This document shows, piece by piece, positions 1 through 7,990 of a stretch of DNA of 32,789 bases. Below the pieces are notes generated by a model, which made no database searches, was not told the origin of the DNA, and was given only the letters and a program-made list of their open reading frames with translations. The stretch's first letter is position 1, and the number at the start of each line of letters is the position of its first letter. Origin of the DNA: Candidatus Sordicultor fermentans (GTDB lineage: Bacteria; Atribacterota; Atribacteria; Atribacterales; Caldatribacteriaceae); NCBI GenBank assembly GCA_002385475.1, contig DGDO01000142.1:1-32789 (forward strand), in the 5' to 3' direction. The translations under genes were made by a program, and so were the position numbers.

Positions 1-1125
1 TCAATAAGTGTGAAACTTTAACCTCATAACCTGGATTAGTAGTTAATATTCTCATCCGGAAGTTATCCATATTACGATAACCATAAGCCATCCTCTTTAT
101 AGTTTTAATCCGGTTATTCTTCCCTTCAGTAAACCCATTGGTTATGGGATAATCAAAATAATTTAATATCTCCTCTCGCCAATGGGCAATAGTAGAGAGA
201 AGAGCTTTAAATTCAGGTAAATCAGTACCAGATATTCTCTCCTCTAATAATCTCAGTCAGCCCTTCCTCTCTCTACTCCTTTCAGTTTCTCCATACCATA
301 TTCTAAAGGTCTCCTTAATCATCCAGGCTTTCTCTAGTTCCGGATAAAAGGAAAAGAGTTTCCTTCTCCTTTCTGCAACCTGCTCCTCACCTTATCTAAA
401 GCAGCCTGGACCTGCTTTAAGAAATGAAACTTATCCACTACTATCTTAGCCTGAGGTAAGACCATCCAGATGGCCTGACGGAAAGGCTCATGCATATCTA
501 TAACTATTGCTTTAACTCTCTCAGGCGAGGGAAGTTTATCCCCATACTCCTCTAACCTCTTTTGCCCTCTTCCTTCTATCACCTCCATTATTTCCCCCTC
601 TCTTAAATTGCAGATGGCAGTATGATAGAAATAGTTTTTCCTGACTGAGAACTCATCTACTCCTATAAATTCAGGAGTATCTACTCTCTTTCTGACTTCC
701 AGTCTTCTTCCTACTTCCTCAGCCACACATCTCCGATCTCCGCTTTCCCCTACTCCTTCTTTCTGAGCTACTCTTCTTACTGTCTGGTGGAGAGCTTCTT
801 CTCCTAAGTATTCCCGAAAGCGCTGAGTAGATCTCCTTCTCCAGCCACATACTACATCTGGTTCAGTAAATACCTTACCACAGGAGGGACACCTAAACCT
901 CCTCTTCATCAGAATGAGAAATACTTCTTTATTTCTCAGCATCCTATCTTTCTTTCTCTGTGGTCTCCGATCATGCTCCTTATTGGTTATTTGACCACAT
1001 CTTGGACAGATAACTTCATCCTGCCTATACATCACCACCACTTCAAAATGATCCGCCGGCTCTCTTTGTTCCAAAATCTGGAGCTGTGGTAATTCTAATC
1101 CTACTGCGATATAATTATCTTGCAG
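1..1125 (-). pseudogene. ISL3-family transposase, broken, 3' end beyond window
   Basis: This is a decayed DDE transposase of the ISL3 type. The intact 5' part shows a double zinc-ribbon N-terminus (CPRCG, then RCPSCGKVF), the first catalytic Asp in GVDEFSVRK, and the second Asp region at VIDMHEP and VVDKFHFLKQ. In the purine-rich stretch at about 355-376 the frame shifts. The continuation (PELEKAWMIKETFR, then TEGKNNRIKTIKRMAYGYRN with the catalytic Glu) is readable in another frame down to base 1. An in-frame TGA lies at 257-259. Compared with ISL3 proteins as I know them, roughly 20-30 residues also seem to be missing at the shift. Homology to the family N-terminus (VGLELPQLQILEQ) extends upstream of the TTG at 1074 to a CTG at 1125, which lies 6 nt after the Shine-Dalgarno-like AAAGGAGGT. 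The true start is therefore probably near 1125, with a non-AUG codon. It is unlikely to yield an active enzyme. Confidence 0.85.
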
Positions 1126-1164
1126 CTCTTGACCTCCTTTCTTTAGTTTTAGCTAATAATCCTT

Positions 1165-1193
1165 AGGATACAGAGGTCAGCAGGTGTTTTCAA
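1165..1193 (-). promoter_or_regulatory. Candidate promoter of the transposase
   Basis: On the minus strand TTGAAA (1193-1188) and TATCCT (1170-1165) are separated by 17 bp, about 40 bp ahead of the transposase start. The -35 sits in GGGTATTGAAAACACC, which may be part of the element's terminal inverted repeat. The other end of the element is outside the window, so the repeat cannot be confirmed. Confidence 0.4.
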
Positions 1194-1212
1194 TACCCGA
1201 TTTCACATTAAA

Positions 1213-1310
1213 TATTGTAGAACCGTCGTGACAGTCTGTGACCCGAAAGAAAAATTAGAGATGGCTTGGTAAATGGTTCACAATGACAGGATAGAATGGG
1301 GGTTAGTGTT
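1213..1310. repeat. Degenerate dispersed intergenic repeat (REP-like), tentative
   Basis: This stretch between the insertion sequence and the ATPase operon has no gene. Read on the minus strand it contains CTGTCATTGTGAACC and GGGTCACAGACTGTCAC, and its conceptual translation includes LSCHCE. That style is typical of the scattered TCATTGCGAA-type intergenic repeats found in many bacterial genomes, which are often mis-called as short genes. The assignment rests on resemblance only; no second copy is visible in the window. Confidence 0.3.
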
Positions 1311-1320
1311 TTCTTAGCAT

Positions 1321-1364
1321 CCGGGCTATAGGGGATATAACCCCTTCTATCCGGAATTTTTTTT
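1321..1364 (+). terminator. Rho-independent terminator, orphan
   Basis: CCGG at 1321-1324 pairs with CCGG at 1351-1354. Inside, ATAG and GGG pair with CCC and CTAT around a small loop, with a 2-nt bulge. Eight T residues follow at 1357-1364. The T-tract lies on the + strand side only. No + strand gene remains upstream in the window, so it either served a gene lost at the insertion or insulates the ATPase operon. Confidence 0.65.
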
Positions 1365-1407
1365 GTGTGCTTGGCTTGGATATTTTTCTTATAGAGCCAT
1401 TTTCTTC

Positions 1408-1436
1408 TTGCCAATAATAAACTCTTTTGCTAATAT
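1408..1436 (+). promoter_or_regulatory. Promoter of the V-ATPase operon
   Basis: TTGCCA (1408-1413) and TAATAT (1431-1436) are separated by exactly 17 bp, matching a sigma-70-type promoter. They lie about 40 bp upstream of the first ATPase ATG (1475), which has a GGAGG ribosome-binding site at 1462-1466. Nothing else between the terminator at 1364 and the gene competes for this role. Confidence 0.6.
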
Positions 1437-1442
1437 ATCCCG

Positions 1443-1456
1443 TGACTATTTAGTCA
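1443..1456. promoter_or_regulatory. 14-bp perfect palindrome at the ATPase transcription start (candidate operator)
   Basis: TGACTATTTAGTCA is a perfect inverted repeat with 6-bp arms and 2 central bases. It starts 7 bp after the -10 box, so it covers about +1 to +15 of the expected transcript. This is a classic repressor position. The GACT...AGTC half-sites recall Rrf2/IscR-type operators, but the spacing is one base shorter than the IscR type 1 consensus, so the regulator is unassigned. Confidence 0.4.
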
Positions 1457-1474
1457 GGTTCGGAGGTAAAGAAA

Positions 1475-1798
1475 ATGATTGAAGAAGCTATCCAGGAAAT
1501 TAGAGAGCTGGAGAACCTGAAAGAAAGAGAAATAAACAACGCTGAGCGAGAAGCGGCTAAAATTATCGCCGGAGTAGAAGACCAGATAACAGAAATGAGA
1601 AAGAAAGTTATGCAAGAGGTGGAAGAGAAAGCTCAAGCCTTGAGAAGGGAGATGCTTGAGAAGGGAGAAAAAGAAGCGAAGAAGATAGAAGAGGAGTTCC
1701 ACCATCAAGCTCAAAAGTTAGAGAGTATTGCTTTTTCCCGGATAAAAGATATTGTTTCTCAGCTTGTAGAAGAGATGGGAGAAGAATATGGCAATTAG
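1475..1798 (+). CDS. V-type ATP synthase subunit G/H (peripheral stalk)
   Basis: This 107-residue protein is almost entirely a highly charged alpha-helical coiled coil (repeated Glu/Lys/Arg with spaced hydrophobics from residue 5 to 90). It has no membrane segment and no enzymatic motif. That fits the small peripheral-stalk subunit called G in eukaryotes, H/AhaH in archaea and NtpF in Enterococcus, which pairs with subunit E to hold the catalytic head against rotation. It is first in the operon, directly ahead of subunit I, the usual place in bacterial V-ATPase operons. The ATG follows GGAGGTAAAGAAA with good spacing. Sequence conservation in this family is low, so the call depends on shape, length and position. 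Confidence 0.8.
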   Translation: MIEEAIQEIRELENLKEREINNAEREAAKIIAGVEDQITEMRKKVMQEVEEKAQALRREMLEKGEKEAKKIEEEFHHQAQKLESIAFSRIKDIVSQLVEEMGEEYGN

Positions 1799-3755
1799 TG
1801 CGATGGAGAAAGTGGGCGTTATTGCTCACCACTCTCTACGAAAAGGAATTCTTGACCAGTTGCAAGATTTGGGAGTTTTGGAAATAACAGAAGACGAAAA
1901 AGACTTGTTCGATGAGTTTGTTTCTCCCTCAGTAGAACTAGGAGAATTAGAACGCCGTCTGGGGGAGTTGAGCTATTGCTTAGATTTTATTGATAAATAT
2001 CGCTCAGAAAAGCTAGGGATTGCTCAGTCTCTTTTCCCCTCTCCTATTCATATGGAAAAAGAAGATTTTTTGAGCTGTAGTTTTGATTACATTCCTCTTT
2101 ATAAGACCTTCCTGGATTGGGAGGAAGAGCTTAACAACATTCGTAGTAACTTAAATCGGTTAAATTCTAACCTGGAGTTTATGAAAAAAATTCAATCGGT
2201 GGAGGTCCCGCTGGAGAACTTGCGAGGCACTCTCTATACTCGCAGCTTTCTTCTGGAGTTTCCTCCTAAAAAGAAAGAAGCATTAGAAGAAAAATTGAAG
2301 GAGAGAAATTTAGCCTGGTTGAGAGAAGAATTTCCCGGAAAAGGGGGAAATGTTTTATGGTGGGTGATAATACATAAAAGCGAAGAGGAAGCTATGGAAG
2401 AGGTTTTAGCTGAGCTTTCTCTTTCCCCTGTGAGCCTTCCTCAGCCTTTTGAAGGTACTCCTCAAGAAATAATAGAAGATTTAGAACACCGGATTGGTGA
2501 GCTTCAAGAGGAACAATCAAAGCTTATAGAGAAAGCAGCTCTACAAGAAAAATTTGAGAAAGAATTTAAAATAGCTTATGATTACTATTTGAGCCTGTGG
2601 GAGCGTTATCAGAGTGAAACCAAGCTTTTGAAAACTAAAGAGACTTGTTACATTAGCGGATGGGTAAAAAAAGAAGATTTACCTCTGGTAGAAGAATCTA
2701 TCTCCCAAGTGGGTAAAGAATGGGTTCTTTATCATAGAGAGCCTAAAGAAGGAGAGAGCGTACCCGTCAGCTTGGAAAATAATTCCTGGGTGAACAATTT
2801 TTCGGTTTTAACTCATCTCTACGGTCTTCCTAACTATACTGAAATAGACCCTACTCCTTTTGTAGCAGGCTTTTTCTTCTTTTTCTTTGGCATGTGTTTG
2901 GGAGATGTTATATATGGTTTAGTATTGGCCCTTTCTGGGTTTATTGCTGCCGCTTGTCTGGATATTTCTGATTCTACCAAGCTTTTTCTTCGTATGCTAG
3001 CCTGGGGAGGAGTTGGCGCTATTTTGGTGGGGACTTTTACTGGTTCCTGGCTGGGGGACCTTTTTGATTATTTTCCTCCCTCTTTATCTTTTTTAACTAC
3101 TCTGAAAAACGGCTTAATGGTTATTGATCCTTTAAATAATCCTCTTCCTATGCTCATCTTTTCTTTGGGAGTAGGTATAGTGCAGATTTTAGTGGGTATA
3201 ATGCTTGCTGTCATGAAAGAGTGGAAGAGAGGTAATTATGCTGTAGCTATCATGGATCACTTGAGCTGGTTTATATTTTTGGTTTCGATAGTGATGTATA
3301 TAGTGGGCATTGCTGTCTCTCCTCTTTTAGCTTCGGTGGCTTTACCTATTATAATAGGGGGTGTTATTTTTTTAGTAGCTACTCAAGGCAGACATCAAAA
3401 AAATCCCATTATGAAGTTTTTATCTGGCCTTTTGAGTCTTTACGATTTGGTATCTTATCTGGGGGATACCCTTTCTTATTCACGTCTTTTTGCTTTAGGT
3501 CTTTCTAGTACTATCATTGCCATTTTAGCTCGTACTTTAGGGTCTTTATTTGGAGGTTATCCTTATATTGGATGGCTTATTGCTTTGATAGTGGCTTTAG
3601 TGTTTCACCTTTTCAATTTATTGATGAGTGGATTAGGTGCTTTTGTTCATTCTGCTCGTTTGCAGTATGTAGAGTTCTTCAACAAGTTTTACGAAGATGG
3701 AGGTAAAAGCTTTAAACCTTTTGGTTATAAAACCAAATACGTCAAAATAAGCTGA
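1788..3755 (+). CDS. ntpI: V-type ATP synthase subunit I (a-subunit homologue)
   Basis: This 655-residue stator subunit forms the ion half-channels next to the rotating K ring. The cytoplasmic N-terminal half (about 1-350) is charged and coiled-coil-rich and binds the peripheral stalks. The C-terminal half holds about seven membrane segments beginning near PTPFVAGFFFFFFGMCLGD. The essential channel arginine is visible as R566 in DTLSYSRLFALGLSS. The gene overlaps subunit G/H by 11 bp. The ATG at 1788 (MAISAMEKV) has a GGGAGAAG-type ribosome-binding site inside the previous gene, whereas the in-frame ATG at 1803 has none. The length matches the family (about 600-700 residues). Confidence 0.95.
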   Translation: MAISAMEKVGVIAHHSLRKGILDQLQDLGVLEITEDEKDLFDEFVSPSVELGELERRLGELSYCLDFIDKYRSEKLGIAQSLFPSPIHMEKEDFLSCSFDYIPLYKTFLDWEEELNNIRSNLNRLNSNLEFMKKIQSVEVPLENLRGTLYTRSFLLEFPPKKKEALEEKLKERNLAWLREEFPGKGGNVLWWVIIHKSEEEAMEEVLAELSLSPVSLPQPFEGTPQEIIEDLEHRIGELQEEQSKLIEKAALQEKFEKEFKIAYDYYLSLWERYQSETKLLKTKETCYISGWVKKEDLPLVEESISQVGKEWVLYHREPKEGESVPVSLENNSWVNNFSVLTHLYGLPNYTEIDPTPFVAGFFFFFFGMCLGDVIYGLVLALSGFIAAACLDISDSTKLFLRMLAWGGVGAILVGTFTGSWLGDLFDYFPPSLSFLTTLKNGLMVIDPLNNPLPMLIFSLGVGIVQILVGIMLAVMKEWKRGNYAVAIMDHLSWFIFLVSIVMYIVGIAVSPLLASVALPIIIGGVIFLVATQGRHQKNPIMKFLSGLLSLYDLVSYLGDTLSYSRLFALGLSSTIIAILARTLGSLFGGYPYIGWLIALIVALVFHLFNLLMSGLGAFVHSARLQYVEFFNKFYEDGGKSFKPFGYKTKYVKIS

Positions 3756-3772
3756 AGGAGGTTCTGTAATCT

Positions 3773-4246
3773 ATGATTGATGGACTGGCATTCGCACTTT
3801 TAGGTTCTGCCTTGGCTATAGGGTTAGCAGGGATTGGTTCGGCAATGGGAGTAGGCATTGCTGGAGAAGCAGGCGCGGGTGTGTTAACTGAAGACCCTAA
3901 TAAGTTTGGGCAAATTTTGCTTATGCAGGCGCTGCCTGGAACGCAGGGCATCTATGGATTATTAGCTGGATTTTGGGTATTAATTAAATTGGGTCTTTTT
4001 GGTGGAACTCCGGTAGAAATAAACGTTGCTCAGGGTTTGCAAATCTTATTTGCTTGTCTTCCTGTAGCCATTGTAGGCCTTGTTTCAGGAGTTTATCAGG
4101 GAAGAACTTCAGCTGCCTCTATTGGGATGATTGCTCGCCGACCAGAAGAAACAGGAAGGGCTATTATTCTTCCTGCCATGGTAGAAACTTATGCCGTTTT
4201 AGCTTTGCTTGCTACTATTCTTCTTTTGAATTCTATTCAAGTTTAA
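3773..4246 (+). CDS. ntpK: V-type ATP synthase subunit K (membrane rotor, Na+-type)
   Basis: This 157-residue proteolipid has four membrane helices made of two hairpins, the duplicated 16-kDa V-type form. Each subunit contributes one ion site to the rotor ring. The Enterococcus hirae NtpK Na+ ligands are L61, T64, Q65, Q110 and E139, with Y68 hydrogen-bonded to the Glu. Their counterparts here are L54, T57, Q58, Q109, E138 and Y61, in ALPGTQGIYG, GVYQGR and AMVETYA. Only the second hairpin has the carboxylate, as in true V-type rings. The start has a strong AAGGAGG at 3755-3761. The residue set argues for Na+ rather than H+ coupling; this is inferred from ligand conservation, not measured. 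Confidence 0.95.
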   Translation: MIDGLAFALLGSALAIGLAGIGSAMGVGIAGEAGAGVLTEDPNKFGQILLMQALPGTQGIYGLLAGFWVLIKLGLFGGTPVEINVAQGLQILFACLPVAIVGLVSGVYQGRTSAASIGMIARRPEETGRAIILPAMVETYAVLALLATILLLNSIQV

Positions 4247-4259
4247 CAGGGGCCAGATT

Positions 4260-4844
4260 ATGCCTTTAGAAGATATTTTGCGGAAAATTGAGGAAGAAGC
4301 AGAACTCAAAAAGAAGAGAATTTTAGAAGAAGCCCGGACCAGAGCCAGCGCTCAGTTGGAAAGGGCTCAGAAGGAATTAAAAGAAGAAGCTGATCGATTA
4401 TTGGCAGAGCGCAGAAAAGAGGTAGAGCTTGAAGTCCAGCGCAGGCTTGCCCAGGCAAGATTAGCAGGGAAAAATGAGGTGGGTAAAGTTAAACATCAGG
4501 CCTGGGAGAAACTACAGGAGAGTTTGGTGGCAGCTTTTGTAGAAAAGATAGAAACAGAAGGCAGGGAATGGTGTAAAGAGTTCCTTATCCAGTACGTGGT
4601 TAGCGGAGATGAGGAAGTATGGATGGCTCCTCGGGAAGCAGAAATCTGGGGCAGTGGTTTTGTGAAGGAGATAAATGAAGAGAAAAACTTATCTTTGCGC
4701 TTTGGTGGAATAGCAGAGGACATAGAACGAGGCTTTCTCTTGAGGCGAGGAGGTATGATGGTAGATTTGAGCTTTGTTTCTGTGGTGGAAGAGTACATTA
4801 GAGAGAACGAAAGAAGAATTTCTGCTCTGCTTTTTGAGGGTTAA
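4260..4844 (+). CDS. ntpE: V-type ATP synthase subunit E (peripheral stalk)
   Basis: This 194-residue protein has a long charged coiled coil over residues 1-85 (EEEAELKKKRILEEARTRA and onward) and a compact mixed C-terminal domain. This is the layout of subunit E, which pairs with subunit G/H and binds the top of the A3B3 head. It lies 13 bp after subunit K and 2 bp before subunit C, the same order as in other bacterial V-ATPase operons. The C-terminal segment LRRGGMMVDLSF corresponds to the conserved GGv...d..i pattern of the family. Confidence 0.92.
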   Translation: MPLEDILRKIEEEAELKKKRILEEARTRASAQLERAQKELKEEADRLLAERRKEVELEVQRRLAQARLAGKNEVGKVKHQAWEKLQESLVAAFVEKIETEGREWCKEFLIQYVVSGDEEVWMAPREAEIWGSGFVKEINEEKNLSLRFGGIAEDIERGFLLRRGGMMVDLSFVSVVEEYIRENERRISALLFEG

Positions 4845-4846
4845 CA

Positions 4847-5881
4847 ATGATTACAGATTTGAGAAAGCCTAGTGGTAGTGGAGATACACGCTATGCTTAT
4901 TTAGTAGGTAGAGTAAGAGCACTAGAGCGAGGTCTTTTGACTCAGAGAACCCTGGAGAATTTGCTCCGTTCAGAAAACTTAGAGCAGGCTCTACGGGGAG
5001 TAGCAGAGATTCCTTACTGGGGAGATGTTTTTCAGAATGTTCCTCCCCGTATTTATGATATTGATAAAGCTTTGGTGAGTCACTATTGGCAAACTATACA
5101 GGAAATAAACAGTCATTCTCCAGGAGATGAAATCGCTCGTTTTTTTATCTGGCCTTTTGATTTTAGTGAAATGAAATTAATTTTAAAGTATCGTTTAGCA
5201 GGTAAGACTTTGGAAGAGACTTACCCCACGACCTTAAATCTGGTAAGAGTAAACAGATTTTTGGGAGGAGAAACTCGAGAATATCTCCCTGATCTGTGGA
5301 TCAAAGCTATAAATGATAGTTTAGAAGCTTATGAGAATTACCGAGTTATTCAGGCAGTGGAAATGGTTTTAGATAGGCATTATTTAGAGCAAGTTTATCT
5401 CTTGGCTCAAGAAATGGAAAGCAGGGTTCTCAAAAATTGGCTTCTAGCCTTTGTGCTTTTAGCCTATTTCCGAGCAGTTTTCCGAGCTCGTTATCAGGAA
5501 AGAAAAGGGGAGTTGATGCGTCTTCTTTACTTTCCTCAACCGCTTTTTCCCGAAGAAAAATTTATAGAGATGCTGAGTGCCCCTGCAGAGAAAGTGGCGG
5601 AAGAAGTTGATAACTTTGGTTTCGATTTTCTTCTTCCCGAAAAAGGAATTTTCCGGGATGACCCTTCTTATTTAGCGGAAATAGAGCGAAATATGGATAA
5701 TTATCTTTTAGATTTTATTCGTTCTTATCGATGGAAAGCTTTTGGTCCGGAGCCGGTTTTTGGATTTCTCTGGGCGCAAAGTATAGACGTCAAGAATTTG
5801 CGCTTGGTTTTAGAAGGAAAATATTTTGGTTTAGAGAGCGAAAAAATAAAAAGTAAATTGCGAGAGTGTTACTATGAGTGA
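4847..5881 (+). CDS. ntpC: V-type ATP synthase subunit C (central stalk socket)
   Basis: This 344-residue, largely helical soluble protein is the funnel-shaped socket (C/AC39/d family) that links the central shaft (D-F) to the K ring. The N-terminal YAYLVGRVRALERGLLTQ and C-terminal FLWAQSIDVKNLRLVLEGK match family hallmarks; the second is the conserved E/D-x-x-N-L-R segment near the C-terminus. The length fits (about 330-350). The start is 2 bp after subunit E, and the 3' end overlaps subunit F by 8 bp, suggesting translational coupling of the central-stalk parts. Confidence 0.93.
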   Translation: MITDLRKPSGSGDTRYAYLVGRVRALERGLLTQRTLENLLRSENLEQALRGVAEIPYWGDVFQNVPPRIYDIDKALVSHYWQTIQEINSHSPGDEIARFFIWPFDFSEMKLILKYRLAGKTLEETYPTTLNLVRVNRFLGGETREYLPDLWIKAINDSLEAYENYRVIQAVEMVLDRHYLEQVYLLAQEMESRVLKNWLLAFVLLAYFRAVFRARYQERKGELMRLLYFPQPLFPEEKFIEMLSAPAEKVAEEVDNFGFDFLLPEKGIFRDDPSYLAEIERNMDNYLLDFIRSYRWKAFGPEPVFGFLWAQSIDVKNLRLVLEGKYFGLESEKIKSKLRECYYE

Positions 5882-6191
5882 TAGTCGTTTGGCTTTTGTA
5901 GGAGGAGAAGAAAATAGCCTCTGTTTTCGAGGCATGGGATTTGATGTTTATGTAGCCTACTCCGCAGAAGAAGCAAAGGGGTTTTTACCCCTGTTGCGGA
6001 GAAGCAATTATGCCCTGATTTTCACCGAGTGGAAGTTTTATTCTTTGATTAAGGATCATTTTGAAGACCAGCGCTCCGAGGCCTTGCCGGTTATTTTAGG
6101 CATTCCTACCCGGAAGGAAGAAATAGGGAAAGGATCTGAGTTCATAAGGGAGCTGGTGCGAATAGCGGCCGGGAGCGATATAACTTTATAG
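5874..6191 (+). CDS. ntpG: V-type ATP synthase subunit F (central stalk)
   Basis: This 105-residue protein has the alternating strand-helix pattern of the V-ATPase F subunit, a Rossmann-like domain that binds subunit D and modulates rotation. The N-terminal LAFVGGEENSLCFRGMGFDVY corresponds to the family signature of a first strand followed by a G-F-x-L/G-x-G loop. EEAKGFLPLL and YALIFTE follow in the expected places. The ATG lies inside the last codons of subunit C. The symbol follows Enterococcus ntp naming, in which NtpG is subunit F. Confidence 0.88.
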   Translation: MSDSRLAFVGGEENSLCFRGMGFDVYVAYSAEEAKGFLPLLRRSNYALIFTEWKFYSLIKDHFEDQRSEALPVILGIPTRKEEIGKGSEFIRELVRIAAGSDITL

Positions 6192-6199
6192 AGAGAGGA

Positions 6200-7990
6200 A
6201 TGATGATGTTGGAGGGAAGCGCTAAAGGTACAATATTGAGTGTCAATGGACCAGTGGTCGTAGCGATAGGACTTCCCGGGGCAAAGATGTATGACCTGGT
6301 AAAAGTGGGAGAAAAGAAACTGGTGGGAGAGATTATTGGTCTTGACCAGGATAAAGCCACCATTCAGGTTTACGAAGAAACAGCGGGAATCCGACCCGGG
6401 GAGCCGGTGGAATCAACTTATGAACCGCTGAGCGTGGAGCTAGGCCCGGGGTTGATAGGTAACATTTTTGATGGAACACAGAGACCCCTGGAAGTTATTC
6501 GAGAAATTTCTGGTGATTTTATTGCCCGAGGAGTAGAAGTTCCTCCTCTGGATCGCTCTAAAAAATGGGATTTTCATCCCTTAGTTAAAGTAGGAGAAGA
6601 AGTAGAACCAGGAGATATATTAGGAGAAGTACCTGAAACCACTGCTATCACTCACCGGGTCATGGTTCCTCCCGGGGTTCGGGGAAAAGTGAAGGAAATA
6701 AAAGAAGGTTCTTTTACTGTAGAAGAAGTGATTGCCATAGTTGACCAGGAGGGAGAAGAAAAACCCATAACTTTAATACAGCGCTGGCCAGTCAGGACTC
6801 CTCGTCCCTATAAAAGAAAGATAAACCTGGATGAGCCTTTAATCACCGGGCAGCGAGTTATCGATACCTTTTTCCCTATAGCCAAAGGAGGAGTAGCCTG
6901 CATTCCCGGTCCTTTTGGAAGCGGAAAAACAGTGGTGCAACACCAGCTGGCTAAATGGTCAGATGCTGATGTTATAGTCTTCATTGGTTGCGGGGAACGG
7001 GGTAACGAGATGACCGACGTATTGATGGAGTTCCCCGAATTGGTTGACCCCTACACCGGGGAACCTCTTATGAAAAGGACTATTTTAATTGCCAATACTT
7101 CTAATATGCCGGTGGCTGCGCGTGAAGCTTCGGTTTATACGGGAATTACCATGGCTGAATATTTTCGGGATATGGGCTACAAAGTAGCTCTTATGGCTGA
7201 TTCTACTTCTCGCTGGGCAGAGGCTATGCGAGAGATTTCTGGCCGTCTGGAAGAAATGCCCGGAGATGAAGGGTTTCCTGCTTATTTAGGAAGCCGGATA
7301 GCCAGTTTTTATGAACGAGCTGGGAAAGTGGTCGCTTTAGGAAAAGAAGATAGAACTGGTTCTTTGACCGTGGTTGGTTCGGTATCACCTCCCGGTGGTG
7401 ACCTATCAGAACCTGTGACTCAAAACACTCTGCGAGTAGTACAGGTGTTCTGGGGGCTGGAAGATAGATTGGCTTATCAGCGTCATTTTCCAGCTATTAA
7501 CTGGCTGATTAGCTATTCTCTTTACCTTCCTCATCTGGAAAATTTCTGGAGGAAAAATGTGGCTCCTGATTTTTCTGCCAATCGAAATCTGGCTATGCAA
7601 ATTCTCCAGCAGGAAGCAGAGTTAGAGGAAATAGTGCGTTTAGTGGGAGTAGAATCGCTATCTTTTCGGGAAAGATTTGTTCTGGAAATAGCTCGATCTA
7701 TCCGGGAAGATTTTCTTCAACAGAGTGCCTTCCAGGAGGTAGATACTTTTAGTTCTTTGCGTAAACAATACTTGATGCTGAAACTCATTATTACTTATTA
7801 TCAGGAAGGTTTAAAAGCTTTAGAGAAAGGTTTATCTTTGAGAGATATTCTTTCTATTCCTTCTCGGGAGAAAATAGGGAGAGCGAAATATATTCCTGAA
7901 GAGAAAATTGAGACTCTGGAAAAACTCATAGAGGAAGTTCAAGAGGAAATAGCCAATAAACTGAGGGGCGAGGTTGAAAGCAATGTATAA
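6200..7990 (+). CDS. ntpA: V-type ATP synthase catalytic subunit A
   Basis: This 596-residue subunit hydrolyses or makes ATP in the A3B3 head. The Walker A motif GPFGSGKT is at 237-244. The V/A-specific insertion (non-homologous region, about 110-190, including VMVPPGVRGKV) separates it from F-type beta subunits. DSTSRWAEAMREISGRLEEMPGDEG, here split by description only around residues 335-360, carries the Walker B neighbourhood and arginine-rich nucleotide pocket. Three ATGs stand in tandem (6200, 6203, 6206). The AGGA at 6196-6199 is best spaced for the third, so the mature protein may be two residues shorter. The length is typical (580-600). Confidence 0.97.
   Translation: MMMLEGSAKGTILSVNGPVVVAIGLPGAKMYDLVKVGEKKLVGEIIGLDQDKATIQVYEETAGIRPGEPVESTYEPLSVELGPGLIGNIFDGTQRPLEVIREISGDFIARGVEVPPLDRSKKWDFHPLVKVGEEVEPGDILGEVPETTAITHRVMVPPGVRGKVKEIKEGSFTVEEVIAIVDQEGEEKPITLIQRWPVRTPRPYKRKINLDEPLITGQRVIDTFFPIAKGGVACIPGPFGSGKTVVQHQLAKWSDADVIVFIGCGERGNEMTDVLMEFPELVDPYTGEPLMKRTILIANTSNMPVAAREASVYTGITMAEYFRDMGYKVALMADSTSRWAEAMREISGRLEEMPGDEGFPAYLGSRIASFYERAGKVVALGKEDRTGSLTVVGSVSPPGGDLSEPVTQNTLRVVQVFWGLEDRLAYQRHFPAINWLISYSLYLPHLENFWRKNVAPDFSANRNLAMQILQQEAELEEIVRLVGVESLSFRERFVLEIARSIREDFLQQSAFQEVDTFSSLRKQYLMLKLIITYYQEGLKALEKGLSLRDILSIPSREKIGRAKYIPEEKIETLEKLIEEVQEEIANKLRGEVESNV

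Noticed and set aside
1208..1414. 68-codon minus-strand frame between the insertion sequence and the ATPase operon
   Set aside because: It spans the terminator and the repeat-like stretch, has low-complexity basic sequence and a spurious LSCHCE peptide, and has no recognisable domain.
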